Source: Biscogniauxia marginata
Lineage: Eukaryota; Ascomycota; Sordariomycetes; Xylariales; Xylariaceae
Reading direction: 5' to 3'
Length of the DNA stretch: 64,000 nucleotides
Assembly: GCA_022695795.1 (NCBI GenBank)
Contig: MU404094.1
Span: forward strand, 248,001-312,000
A program made the position numbers and the translations under genes. Below the pieces are notes generated by a model. It had not been told where the DNA came from, searched no databases, and worked only from the letters and a program-made list of their open reading frames with translations. Shown piece by piece: positions 1 to 11,870 of this stretch (positions are counted from its first letter, which is position 1; every line of letters begins with the position of its first letter).

Positions 1-787
1 ATTAATTATTTTTTTAAATTTTTAAATTTTTAAATTTTATAAAAAAGCTATAATCGTTTAACATATTATTAATTTAAATAATTAGTTATTTTTTAATTAT
101 GTTATTAAAATAATAAATATTTTATTACGCGATCGTAATATAAAGCGCGTCAAATAAAATTAAGTCTTTAATTTTATATAGTAATAAAAAACCTTTTAAA
201 CGCGTTTAAATAAATAAATAGATTATTAAAAAGTTTTTTATAAAGACTTAAATATATACCGAAAATAATATAAATTAATATGTAATACGATTACGAAATA
301 TAATATTTAAAAGGAAAATATATATAATTTTAATAAAATAAGGTTTATAATTAAAATAATTATTAAAACTAATATAATAATAATAAATATAAAACGATAT
401 AAATAATTATAATAAGTTATAATTATTTAAATTATAAATATTATTGGTTATTTTTTATTATTTTAACTAAGAAAAAACATTTTATTTTATAATATCGCGA
501 TAATTTATTATTATTAAAAAGTAAAATTACGGTATTAAATAATAATTAAATTATAAATAAATTTAATATAAACTTTATAAAGCATTTTTATAAATATATA
601 AAAAAGATAATAAAAAGAATTATATATTTTTTAATTTTAAATAGTTATAAAAGTTATTATTTTATTAACTTCGAAAATTATTATTAAAAAATATTGTTAT
701 ACTTTATATATTTAGTTATTTGTTATATAAATTTTAACTTTTTAATTTTATATGTTTTAATATTTTAAAATAAATATATAATAATTA
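1..787. other. AT-rich decayed sequence, no gene
   Basis: Extremely A+T-rich sequence with no usable reading frame. The look (TpA-rich, few G and C, scattered CG remnants) matches RIP-mutated repeats elsewhere in the window, but I could not align it to a specific part of the chromovirus. It is probably old transposon DNA. Confidence 0.5.
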
Positions 788-1263
788 TATAACGAACCTC
801 CTTATATGTTCCTAGTTAATTAACTTCATAAGTAAGTATATACTAGGTTTTCTTGATTTAAAAGTAATAATAAATTAAAATTAATTTAAAAGCTTTATAA
901 TACTTTATTCGTTAAAGAGATTTCAAGGTACTCTTATTATAATATTAAAAAGTAATTATAGTTTTAGATTAATAGCTAAAAAACTAGAATGAATAACTAG
1001 ACATATAAAAAATACCGTTCTTTTTATATTTATTCATTTTATTTTTTATTCCTTATAATTAATATGTTAAATACCTTTAAATAAGTCTTATTTATACTTA
1101 TTTATTTTTTACTAGATATTACTAAATATATTTATTTATATATATCTATATTACATAATAATAGGTTATTTTTCCTTTTTAAGATTTATGTCCGGTGTAA
1201 AAACAAAAATAATAAGAATAATACCTTTATTATTTAATTATTTACCTTGGTTAATTCGTAATA
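788..1263 (-). repeat. Decayed LTR (type C U3) of the chromovirus family
   Basis: Starts TATAACGAACC and ends AATTCGTAATA, which are transition-mutated versions of the family termini TGTAACGAACC and GGTTCGTAACA. It aligns along its length with the well preserved LTR at 45343-45818. No matching 5-bp flanks were found, so it is not a clean solo insertion. Confidence 0.75.
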
Positions 1264-1537
1264 TTATTTTTTTTCTTAAAATCTTTATCTTTATTATGTT
1301 TATTAATTATAATACTAAGCGTTATCGTGAAAATTAAAAGTAAAGTCGTAAGGAGCTTATTAATCGAATTAATTAAATAAGTTTTAATATTAATATTATG
1401 TTTTGTTTTTATTATTTTAATTATAACTTAAAATATGTAATATCGTTTAAAGTATCGAAAAAATATAATAAATACGTTTTTTATTAACATTAATATAATA
1501 AAGTAAGAATTCTTTTTAGCTCTTTTTAAAATTTAAA
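1264..1537 (-). repeat. Probable 3' internal remnant of a minus-strand chromovirus
   Basis: The first 40 bases after the LTR resemble the sequence that follows the 3' LTR of the nested element at 4984 onward (a mutated polypyrimidine run, then an AAAATCTTTAT stretch). The rest is too decayed to place. Confidence 0.35.
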
Positions 1538-1929
1538 TGTTACGAATCTCACGTACAAGTCACGTAAGTAAAGGTGATTTGGTGAATCGAGAATAAGTAA
1601 CGAGCGACTCACTAATTTAAGGTGATTCGATAAATCGTAAGTAGGTAACGAGCGATTCACCGATTTAATTGTTTTATGTGAAGGAAAGAAAAAGTATAAA
1701 TAAATTGGAATTTCTTATATAATTAGTTTCTCGTTTTTTAGCTATTAATTTAAGACTATAATCACTTTTTAATATTATAATAAGAGTATTTTAAAATCTC
1801 TTTAACGAATAAGGCATTAAAAATCACTTAAATTAATCTTGATTTATTATTACTTTTAAATCAAGAAAACTTAATACGTACTTACTTATGAAGTTAATTA
1901 ACTAGAAATATATAAGAAGGTTTGTTACA
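1538..1929 (+). repeat. Decayed LTR (type D U3), plus orientation
   Basis: Starts TGTTACGAATC and ends GGTTTGTTACA. The 3' two thirds align with all other LTRs here. The 5' third aligns only with the solo LTR at 35746-36087. It is followed at once by the leader and gag of a plus-strand element, so it served as a 5' LTR. Confidence 0.8.
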
Positions 1930-3285
1930 TTTTAATAACTCCTTAATTAATGTTTAATATTGGTTTAAGAAAAGGGATTCTCGGTCGAACAAGTCTTAAA
2001 ACAAGTATGCCTTTTAAGATTAAAAAGTAACAAAAAAAGAAACAAGTAAAAGAATAATAATTAACGAGCTTTTAAACGAAAACTTTAGATTTTTTTACGG
2101 TATAATAGAAAGGTTTAAAAGAATTAACATAAAAGTTAATTATAATTATAACTAAAAACGAGTTTTAGGAAGACACCTTAAAAGCTCAGCAAGAAAAATT
2201 ATTTAAAGAAAAAGAAGAGGAGGAGAAAGAAACACCTAAAAAAGAAAACAAATAAGTAAAATAATCCTTACCTCTTAAAGACAAGTAACCGAAATTACCT
2301 TTAAACAATATAACGACTCCCGATATAGAGGGTTTTAAACTAATTACACTTAGCAAATATAATGGATTAAGCGATTTAAAAGGATTTTTAATTTAAGCCG
2401 GAACTTATTTACGGTTCTATTATGAAATAATTACTATTAAGGAATAAAAGGTTTTCACGGTATTTTAACTCCTCGTTAAAATTACTTTAACCTGGTTTTA
2501 ACCAGTATTAAAAAATTATTTAAAAAACGGATTAAACGTTTAAAAAGACATAAAAAAGGTTTTTAAAGATTATAAAGAGTTTAAAAAACAATTTAAGTTT
2601 ATATTCGATAATTTAATTTTTAAATAATAAACCAAAGCTCGATTTTATAAATTACGACAAAATAAGAAAGCTTTAAATTACGCTATTAAATTCAAGAAAC
2701 TCGTAAGTTAGTTATAATTACTTATTAAAAGCTTATATTACTTATTTTATTAAGGATTAAAGAATTATATAAAGGATAAGCTATATAAAATAAGTCTATA
2801 TAAAGAAAGAAACTTAGGAAAGTTTAATAATTATGTTATAATAATAATTACTATTAATAACGAAAACTTTAAATAATACCTTAAAAAGAAAAAAACGGTA
2901 TAACGAAGAAATAGCGATTAGCTGAAAAAAGGAAATTATAGAAGTGGTACCAGAACAAGAAAAGGTATAAGAACTAAGTTAAATCCCATTAAAATCAATA
3001 TTGCTTAAAAAAAGCAAAAAAAAACGAGATAAATTAATTATTAAATATTTTAACTATAAAAAGAAAAGACATTATAAGAACAAGTGCCGAAGTCCTAAAA
3101 AACAGGAACCAAAAATAAGAGAAATTCTTTAACCCGAGAAAAAAACCTCCGAAATAAAGGTTCATTTTAAAAACAATAAAAAAGTAAACCAAGTATTTAT
3201 TATTACTATTATTAAGGTAAAAAGAAACGAGGAGGTCCTTATAAAAAAAAGCTATAAATATTATTAAGACGATTATAAAGATGCT
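1930..3285 (+). pseudogene. Gag remnant of a plus-strand chromovirus
   Basis: Aligns with the leader and gag region of the complete element (36799 onward). A CCHC zinc-knuckle position is recognisable at about 3046-3084, with the first two cysteine codons changed from TGY to TAT while the His and last Cys remain. Many in-frame stops arise from transitions. The copy stops near 3285, where sequence switches to minus-strand integrase, so pol and the 3' LTR are missing. Confidence 0.75.
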
Positions 3286-4514
3286 ATTATAAAGTACTTT
3301 TATAATAAGATCTTTTAACTTAAAAAGTTTTATTATAAAATCCCATATAATTATATGCCACGTTTTATTAAATATTTAAGTTAATTATAATAATTTATAT
3401 AGTTTATATCGTAATGCTTTAGCTTTATTATAAACGTTATAACTCTTTATAATTCTTTTAATTGTTTATCGTATTTCTAAAAAGTCAAATTCTTTTTAAA
3501 GTTATTTTAACGTTTTAAAAATTCCCTGGTGACTATATAGGGGGTGTTCGTGAAATTCTTTAATAAATTCGTTTTATACTCGTTTAATACGTAAACTTTT
3601 TCTTTATATAAAAGAAGTTCGTTATTAAATCCTTACTAAAATTATAATTATTTTTCTTTTTAATTATAACTTTCCTTAAAACGTTATTTTTAGTTTTTTA
3701 TGTTAATTTATATATAAATTAATATAACTAATTTGTTATTTTATTATTTAAATATCTAGATATCTTTTTATTGATTTTTAACTTATAATTTCCTTTTTTT
3801 GCTAAAAAGATTTATTTAAATATTTTCTTTTTTTTAATGTAATAAATTTTAAAATTAAAATTAAATAGGAAAATTATTTAACGCTTATGTTTTTAATTAA
3901 GTGTTTATATTATTATAAATCGTATAAAATTCTTGTGATTTAAATAAATATTAATAAGTTCCTTGGTTTTACTAAGTTATAGTTCTTATTTCTTTAATGT
4001 TTTAATAACTATTAATAGTTCCTTATTATAAATTTAATAGTTTATTTTAGCATTATATAGTGCCTTTAATAATTACGCGACTAGGTATTATTTTCTATTA
4101 TTTTTTAGTTACTTTAAAACTACTTTAATAACGAAATTTAAGGCGTTTATCTTTAGTCGTTTTTTCTTATTTTCTTTTAGGAGTTTATATATAACTTTAT
4201 TAATTATAACTTCTTTTAGTTACTAAAAAGCTTTTTTTGTTTTCGTTAAAGTAATTAGTTTTATTAATGGTTTAGTAATTCGCCCGAAATCTTGAATAAG
4301 TTATTTAACGTAATTAATAAAACCAAGAAATATATATATATTTATAACACTTTTAAGTTTTAGTTAATTCTTAATTATTATTATTTTTCCTTTTTAAATA
4401 CGGATTTTTTTAGACTTATTATAAATCTTAAGTAATTTAGTTTTTTAATATATTATTTATTTTTAGTCGAATAAATAAATAAATTTATTTTTTCTAGGGC
4501 TTTTAATACTTGTT

Positions 4515-4983
4515 TATAACGAACCTCCTTATATGTTCCTAGTCAGCTGACTTCACAGGTAAATACGTACTAGATTTTCTTGATTTAAAGGTAATAATAA
4601 GTTAAAATTAGTTTAAGTAATTTATAATGTTTTATTCGTTAAAAAGGTTTTAAAGTACTCTTATTATAGTATTAAAAAGTGATTATAATCTTAAATTAAT
4701 AGCTAAAAAACTAAAATAATTAATTAAATACGTAAGAAATTTCAATTTATTTATACTTATTCTTTTTAATATATATTCTCTTTTTACATTAACTATTATA
4801 TAAGGAGAATCTATTTAAATTTAAAATCAACTTAGATTTCATTTATTATGATTTAAAAATAACTCAAATTACATTACATAACGTTTTATTAAACGACGAA
4901 AATAAATCTTTTTATATTTACATTTTTAATCCGTATTTTAACACCTTTATAAGAAATCCTTTTAACATAATTAATTCGTAACA
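4515..4983 (-). repeat. 3' LTR of nested element (type B U3)
   Basis: Terminal TATAACGAACC and ATTCGTAACA are mutated versions of the family ends. It has the same length (469 bp) as the partner LTR. The flanking base block on the left is TTGTT. Confidence 0.88.
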
Positions 4984-5347
4984 CTATTTCTCCCCTTTTA
5001 AAATCTTTATTTTAAAAATCTTTCTTAATAAGTTCTTTTTTATTTATTATTTTTAATATATCGGGGGTTTTTAAGTTTATTATAAAGCCTCGCAAGAATT
5101 AACGCGAAACTCGCGATATTACTACTTCATTTATCCGTTTTACTAATTATAAGGTGTTTCCTTGTTTTTATTACTTCTAAATTAATTCTCTTTACTTTAT
5201 AATTTTAGAGTTTAAAACTTGTTTTACTTATACCGTTAAAGTCCGAAGTTATTATAACAATAGTGGCACTGCGATATTTAACCTATTTAATATTACTTAC
5301 AAGCAAAAAAAGCTCGTTATAAAACGTCATCGTGCTAAAAAGGAGTT

Positions 5348-5620
5348 TTAAGCGTTAACGAAACAAATAATCCGTATATATAAACAAGAGGAGTTTTTAA
5401 GGAAACGGGGTTTTAAGATATTAAAACGTGGTTTTTTTTCTATCGAAAAAAGAAAAAAGGTGAAAAAAGAAAAATAAAAGCGTTTAAAAAAGAAGCAAAC
5501 CAGACTAAAGGCCGAATAACGTTCGCTAGCCAAGTAAATTAATGCTGCTTTTACGGCTGTCCCCTCTTTCGACCTGTCTTTTCTAAACCAGGATCCCGAT
5601 TTTCGGGCCCTCTTAGCCAA
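5348..5620 (-). other. Open frame in the 3' part of the nested element, not a gene
   Basis: A 90-codon open frame lies in the region between the integrase end and the 3' LTR. It is a somewhat GC-richer island within the decayed element. The translation is low-complexity (F-, K- and R-rich) and shows no family I recognise. I treat it as chance. Confidence 0.4.
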
Positions 5621-8600
5621 TCCAGGTTCTAGCGGTGAAAGTTCCTAAGCTTAACCGTTAAATTCTTTAAATGCCTAAGTAGTTCCTAAGTATTCTCCTC
5701 GAGTGGGTATTCTTCCTATTTAACAAAATATTATAACTAACCTTTAATTCGTTTTAAATTTAATATCTTTTTTATTAAGTTATTTTGTTTTAATTTAAGG
5801 TATTTTTAATATTACGCTTTATTATTAACGAAACAAATAAATTATATTTTTTCTTTTAAAAATTAATCTCTTAATTCTCTTTTTATTATAATACCTTGTC
5901 ATTTTATCTTAAATAAATTATAATTCTTTTATAGTCGTTATTATACTACTTAGACCTTTTTAGATAATACTTCTGCTTTTAGAGCTTTTATTTCGACTTT
6001 TAATGCTTTTGTAAGTTTAATTAATTGTTTTTAAACTTCCGCTTTTTACCTATATACTACTTCGTGTAGTAATATCTTCATATCTTCATTAACTAAAATG
6101 TTATATATTATTTAAGTTATTAATAATAATTTTACTTAGTTATTCATTTTCTAGTTAATATAACTTTATAAATATTATTTTATTATTTAGTTTAATCTTT
6201 TTATTTATCTATTTATCTAGGGATAATACGTTATAAATAACTTTTATTTAACTTTTATCCGTTTTATTAAGTTTATCTAAAATTTTAAAATAAATAACTT
6301 ATTTCTATTTAAAATAATACGTTTTAATAATTCATATTTATTAACGTATTTTCTTAAGAAATTAAAAATTAATTATTTTATTATGCTTAATTTATTGAAT
6401 AATAAGAAGTAGGCATATTTTATAAGTTTATTAACGATTACCCATATGTTATTATAAGGTACTCTTATAGTAAGATCTTTTAACTTTAAAAGTTTCACTA
6501 CGAAATTCCATGTAATTATATATTACGTTTTATTAAGTATTTAAGTTAACTATAATAATTTATATAGTTTATATCGTGATATTTTAGCTTTATTATAAAT
6601 ATTATAATTCTTTATAATTCTTTTAATTATGTGTTGCATTTCTAAAAAGTCGAATTCTTTTTAAAGTCGTTTTATCGTTTTGAAAATTCCTTAGTAGCCA
6701 TATAAAGGATGTTTATAAAATTCTTTAACAAATTCGTTTTATACTCGTTTTAATATATATACCTTTTCCTTATACGAAAGAAGTTTATCGCTAGATCCTT
6801 GTTAAAACTATAATTATTTTTCCTTTTAATTGTAATTTTCCTTAAAACGTTATTTTTAGTTCCTTATATTAATTCGCATATAAACTAATATAACTAATCC
6901 GTCATTTTATTATTTAAACATCTAAACATCTTTTTTGTTAATTTTTAACTTATAATCTCCCTTTTTATTAAAAAGATCCGTTTAAATATTTTCTTTTCCC
7001 TTAATATATTAAATTTTAAAATTAAAATTAAACAAGAAAATCATTTAACGCTTATATCTCTAATTAAGCGTTTATGTTATTATGAATTATATAAGGTTTT
7101 TATGGTTTAAATAGATATTAATAGGTTCCTTAGTTCTATTAAGCCATAGTTCTCATTTTTTAACGCTTTAATTATTATTAATAATTCCTTATTATAAATT
7201 TAATAATTTAGTTTAGCATTATATAGTGCTTTAAATAGGTATACGACCAAATACCATTTTTTATTATCTTTTAATTACTTTAAAATTGCTTTAATAGCGA
7301 AATTTAAGGCGTTTATCCTTAATCGTTTTTTCTTATTTTTATTTAGAAGTTTACATATAACCTCACTAGTTATAACTTCTTTTAATTGCTAAAAAGCCTG
7401 TTTAGCTTCTTTAGTAAAATGAAAAGCTTTTCTTGTTTTCGTTAAAGTAATCAATTCCGTTAATAGTCTAGCGATCCGCCTAAAATCTTTAATAAGTTAT
7501 TTAATGTAGTTAATAAAACCAAGAAATGCGTATACGTTTATAACATTCTTAAGTTCTAGTTAATCTTTAATTATTGCTATTTTCTCTTTTTAAATACGGA
7601 TTTCTCCTAGACTTATTATAAACCCTAAATAATCTAGTTTTTTAACATGCTATTCACTTTTAATTAAATAAATAAATAGGTTTACTTTTTCTAAGGCTTT
7701 TAATACTTATTTTATATGTTCTTTATACTCCTTCTCGTTTTTTAAGTAAATTAGTATATCGTTTAAATAAACAAATATAAATTTATCTAGAAATTTACGA
7801 AAAACCGTTATAATTATATATTAAAATATAACAAATATATTAATAAGTTTAAATAACATAACTTTATACTTATAATATCTATATATCGTTCGAAATGCGG
7901 TATATTACTTATGTCTTTTAACTATTTTAATTATATAATATTTATCGCGAAGGTTTGATACTATAAAGATTTAGGCCTTATTAATTTATTTTTTATGAGT
8001 TTTATTAGTAGTAACGAGTGTCCATTCTTTTTAGTTATTTTATTAAGGTGTTAATAGTTAATTACTCGTCGTTATACTAGATTTCCTTTTTTATTAACAT
8101 GTTACTTCTCGTTTTTATCGACTTTTAATATTATAATTACTAGGTATTTTAACGAGGACAATAATTCTTAAATATATCCTTTATTAAGATCCTTTTAAAT
8201 TCATTTTTATAATACTTTTTATTTTTCTTAATTTATAAAATATACTAAAAATAGTTTTAATTGTTTTTTTTAAAATAAATCTAGTGATCTTACTAGTTAT
8301 ATTTTAATAATTCTTTTTTTGTTTTATTTTTAAATAATTTATGAAAACGAAGGTACTTACGTGATACTTTTTTCGTTAAATCTTTAAACTTAGTTACTCG
8401 AATTATATAAGCGATATGTTTCGTTTTTATATTCATTTCTCTAGAGTTACTTATAATATTTATTTCGTAACTCGTAATAATTAACTCTTTTTATTTTTAA
8501 TCTTAATAAAGTGTATTTATCTCGAAATTTATTCGTGAATTACTTCTTTTAAACTAATTCATTTTTAGTATCATATCGTGATTTAATATATATATAATAT

Positions 8601-11401
8601 TAAAAATGACTTGCTCGAGATGTTTTTAAATAGTTATTAAGAGAGGAACTATTTCTTTTAACACTTTACTATTCTCGTAACTAGATATATATCCTTTAAA
8701 GTTCCGTAATTAATATAAACTTTATTTATATATTTATAATATCTTGTTTTTTTAAGTTATCTCGGCTAAGATATAACTTTTATTTGCTTCTAAGTTTATA
8801 AAGGCTTTATACTCCCTTTTATTATATTTAACTTTAGTTATAATGGTATTATTAAGTCTTAATTAAACTTTATATAAAGACTTACTATTTATAGCTTCTT
8901 ATTGCCTTACTAACGAAAGCCTTTGCCGTTTTTTGGTTTTCCACGCCTTTTCTCTTTTGGGTTTTTTTAAGTTGTTATAACCTAAATATCCTTTTATTCT
9001 TGGGTTTTTATAAAAACGTGTTTTTAGTAATCATTATTTAAACAATTTCTTTAATTATCGTTTACGTAATAAGGAGTAAAAGGTTTATTCTTTATATAAA
9101 ACCTTATATATTAAAATTTTAATTCTTTTTTAAGGGCCTTTTTATAACTTAAATCTATTTTTTTATTAACTCGAAATTTCTTAAGGTTTTAAATTATTTT
9201 TAAATAAAATGCATAATTTTTAAGTTTATTTATTAAAGGTAATTTAATGTTTTTTTACAGGTTTATATTAATTTCTAGAAACTTTCCTTTTTTTTAAAGT
9301 ATGCTTTAACGATTCGTTTGTAGCTTAGTTTAATCACATGTATTTTTACTTATTATTTTATTAAGTACTTTTTTATTAAGCCGAATAAACTAGTATTATA
9401 CTTAACTCGTTTTTCGAGTTATTATGGAAAATGTAGTTCTTTTTATAATTCTTATAATTCGTTTTTAACTTCGTTTTTTTTAAAACCCGCTTCGAATAAG
9501 TTATGTATATCGTATAGTACCGAGATATAACACATATAACCTTTAGTAATTGCTTTATTACTTTTTTCGGAACTTAAGTGAAAATAACATGCTTTAAAAT
9601 AATATAACTATCGTGGGACGTTGTTATAAATATACTTATTTTCTTTCGTGTTATTACTTTCTAGTTCTTAAGAATAGTAATCGGCTTTATTCTTAAAACT
9701 TTTATATATTTAATAAGCGTTATTAATATAAAAGCTTTAATGTAACGATATATGTTCTTTTAAGCTTTAATAAACATCGCAACTATTATTTATGTAAAAC
9801 CTCTAGTTTAAGCTATTATGCTGGCTTTTTCCTTAGTAGGTTTTACACTTATTATTGTTATAATGGCTTTAATGTAACTTATTATGGTTTAACTTAATTC
9901 CTAAGTCGTATCCTAGTTTATAGTTATTATATTTGTATAATAATTCGTTTTCGTTATATCCTTGTTTAACTTATTTTAATGTGAAATATTCTAAGTATAA
10001 ATAATTATTCTTTAAATAGTTTTTACGGTTAACCTAATAATATTTATAAATTTCTTTTATAAGGACCTCCTCGTTTTTTTTGTTTTAATAGTAATAATAA
10101 TAAACACTTAGTTTATCTTTTTATTGTTTTCGAAATGAACCCTTATTTTAAAGGTTTTTTTCTCGGGTTAGGAAATTCCTCTTATTTTTAGTTTTTATTT
10201 CTTAAGATTTCGGTACTCGTTTTTATAATGTTTTTTCTTTTTATAATTAAAACACTTAATAATTAACTTATCTCGTTTTTTTTGCTCTTTTTAAGTAACG
10301 TTAATTTTAATAGGGTTTAACTTAGTTTTAATGCCTTTCCTAGTTTTAATACCACTTTTGTGATTTCCTCCTTTTAACTAATCGCTATTCCTTTGTTATA
10401 CCGTTTTTTTCTTTTTAAGGTATCGTTCGAAGTTTTCGTTATTAATAACAATTATTATTATAATATAGTTATTAAACTTTCTTAGGTTCCTTTCTTTATA
10501 TAGGTTTATTTTATATAACTTATTCTTTATATGGTTTTTTAATCCTTAATAAAACAAATAATATAAGCTTTTAATAAGTAATTATAACTAGCTTACGAGT
10601 TTTTTGAACTTAACAACGTAATTTAAAGCCTTTTTATCTTGTTATAATTTATAAAGTCGAGCTTCGGCTTATTACTTAAAGATTAAATTGCTAAATATAA
10701 ACCTAAATTGTTTTTTAAACTCTTTATAATCTTTAAAAACCTTTTTTATGTCTCTTTAAGCGTTTAATCCGTTTTCCAGATAATCTTTTAACACTAATTA
10801 AAACCAGGTTAAAGCAATTTTAACGAGGAATTAAAATATCATAAAAACCTTTTACTTCTTAATAATAATTGTTTTATAATAAAATCGTAAATAGGTTTCG
10901 GCTTAAATCAAAAATCCTTTTAAATCGCTTAACTTATCATATTTGCTAGGTATAATTAATTTAAAACTTTTTACATTAAAGGTCGTTATATTGTTTTCGT
11001 CGTTTAAATTATTAAGGTCGTTATCGTTTAAGGGTAATTTTAATTATTTATCTCTAGGAAGTAAAGGTTGTTTTACTTATTTATTTACTTTTTTAAGCGT
11101 TTCTTTTTCCTCTTTTTCTTTTTTCTTAAATGATCTTTTTTACTAAGCTTTCGAGATGTCCTTTTAAGACTCTTTTTTAGCTGTAATTATAATTAATTCT
11201 TATATTAGTTCTTTTAAACCTTTTTATTATACTGTAAAAAAATTTAAAGCTTTCATTTAAAAGCTTATTAATTATTATTCTTTTACTTGTTTCTTTTCTT
11301 GTTACTCTTTAGTTTTAAGGGGTATACTTATCTTAAGACGGTTCGACCGAAAGTCCCTTTTTTTAAACTAATATTAAGCATTAATTAAGTAGCTATTAAA
11401 A

Positions 11402-11870
11402 TGTAACGAACCTCTCTATGTATTCTTAATTAACTAACTTCACAGGTAAATATATATTAGATTTTCTTGATTTAAAGGTAATAATAGGTTAAGATTAATT
11501 TAAGTAATTTATAATGTTTTGTTCGTTAAAGAAGTTTTAAAGTATTCTTATTATAATATTAAAGAGTAATTATAATCTTAAATTAATAGCTAAAAAACTA
11601 GAATAAATAACTAAATACGTAGGAAATTTTAATTTACTTATACTTATTCTTCTTAATACATATTCTTTTTTTATATTAATTATCGTATAAGGAGAATCTA
11701 TTTAAATCTAAAATCAACTTAGATTCCATTTATTGTGATTTAAGAGTAACTCAGATCACATCACGTAACGTCTCATTAAACGACGAAAATGGATCTTCTT
11801 GTACTTACATTCTTGGTCCGTGTCTTAACACCCTTGTAAGAAATCCCTTCAACATAGTTGGTTCGTAACA
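11402..11870 (-). repeat. 5' LTR of nested element (type B U3)
   Basis: Starts TGTAACGAACC and ends GGTTCGTAACA, followed by TTGTT, the right-hand copy of the duplication. The outermost 170 bp are clearly less mutated than the inner part and read almost like the solo LTR at 21614-22046. Confidence 0.9.

Larger units (their letters stand above)
4515..11870 (-). mobile_element. Complete Ty3/gypsy chromovirus, nested, RIP-mutated
   Basis: A 7,356-bp element with two 469-bp LTRs (4515-4983 and 11402-11870), flanked by perfect TTGTT duplications at 4510-4514 and 11871-11875. Internal order on the minus strand matches the plus-strand copy at 36364: gag with zinc knuckle (about 10205-10290), protease, RT (the YxDD region is near 7763, mutated), RNase H, integrase and a 3' tail ending in a purine-rich tract beside the 3' LTR (about 4984-5000). 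All frames are broken by in-frame stops. On the plus strand it is T-rich, so the coding strand is A-rich. Confidence 0.9.

Noticed and set aside
1..800. Possible telomere or subtelomere at the left edge
   Set aside because: No TTAGGG arrays; the DNA is AT-rich decayed repeat.
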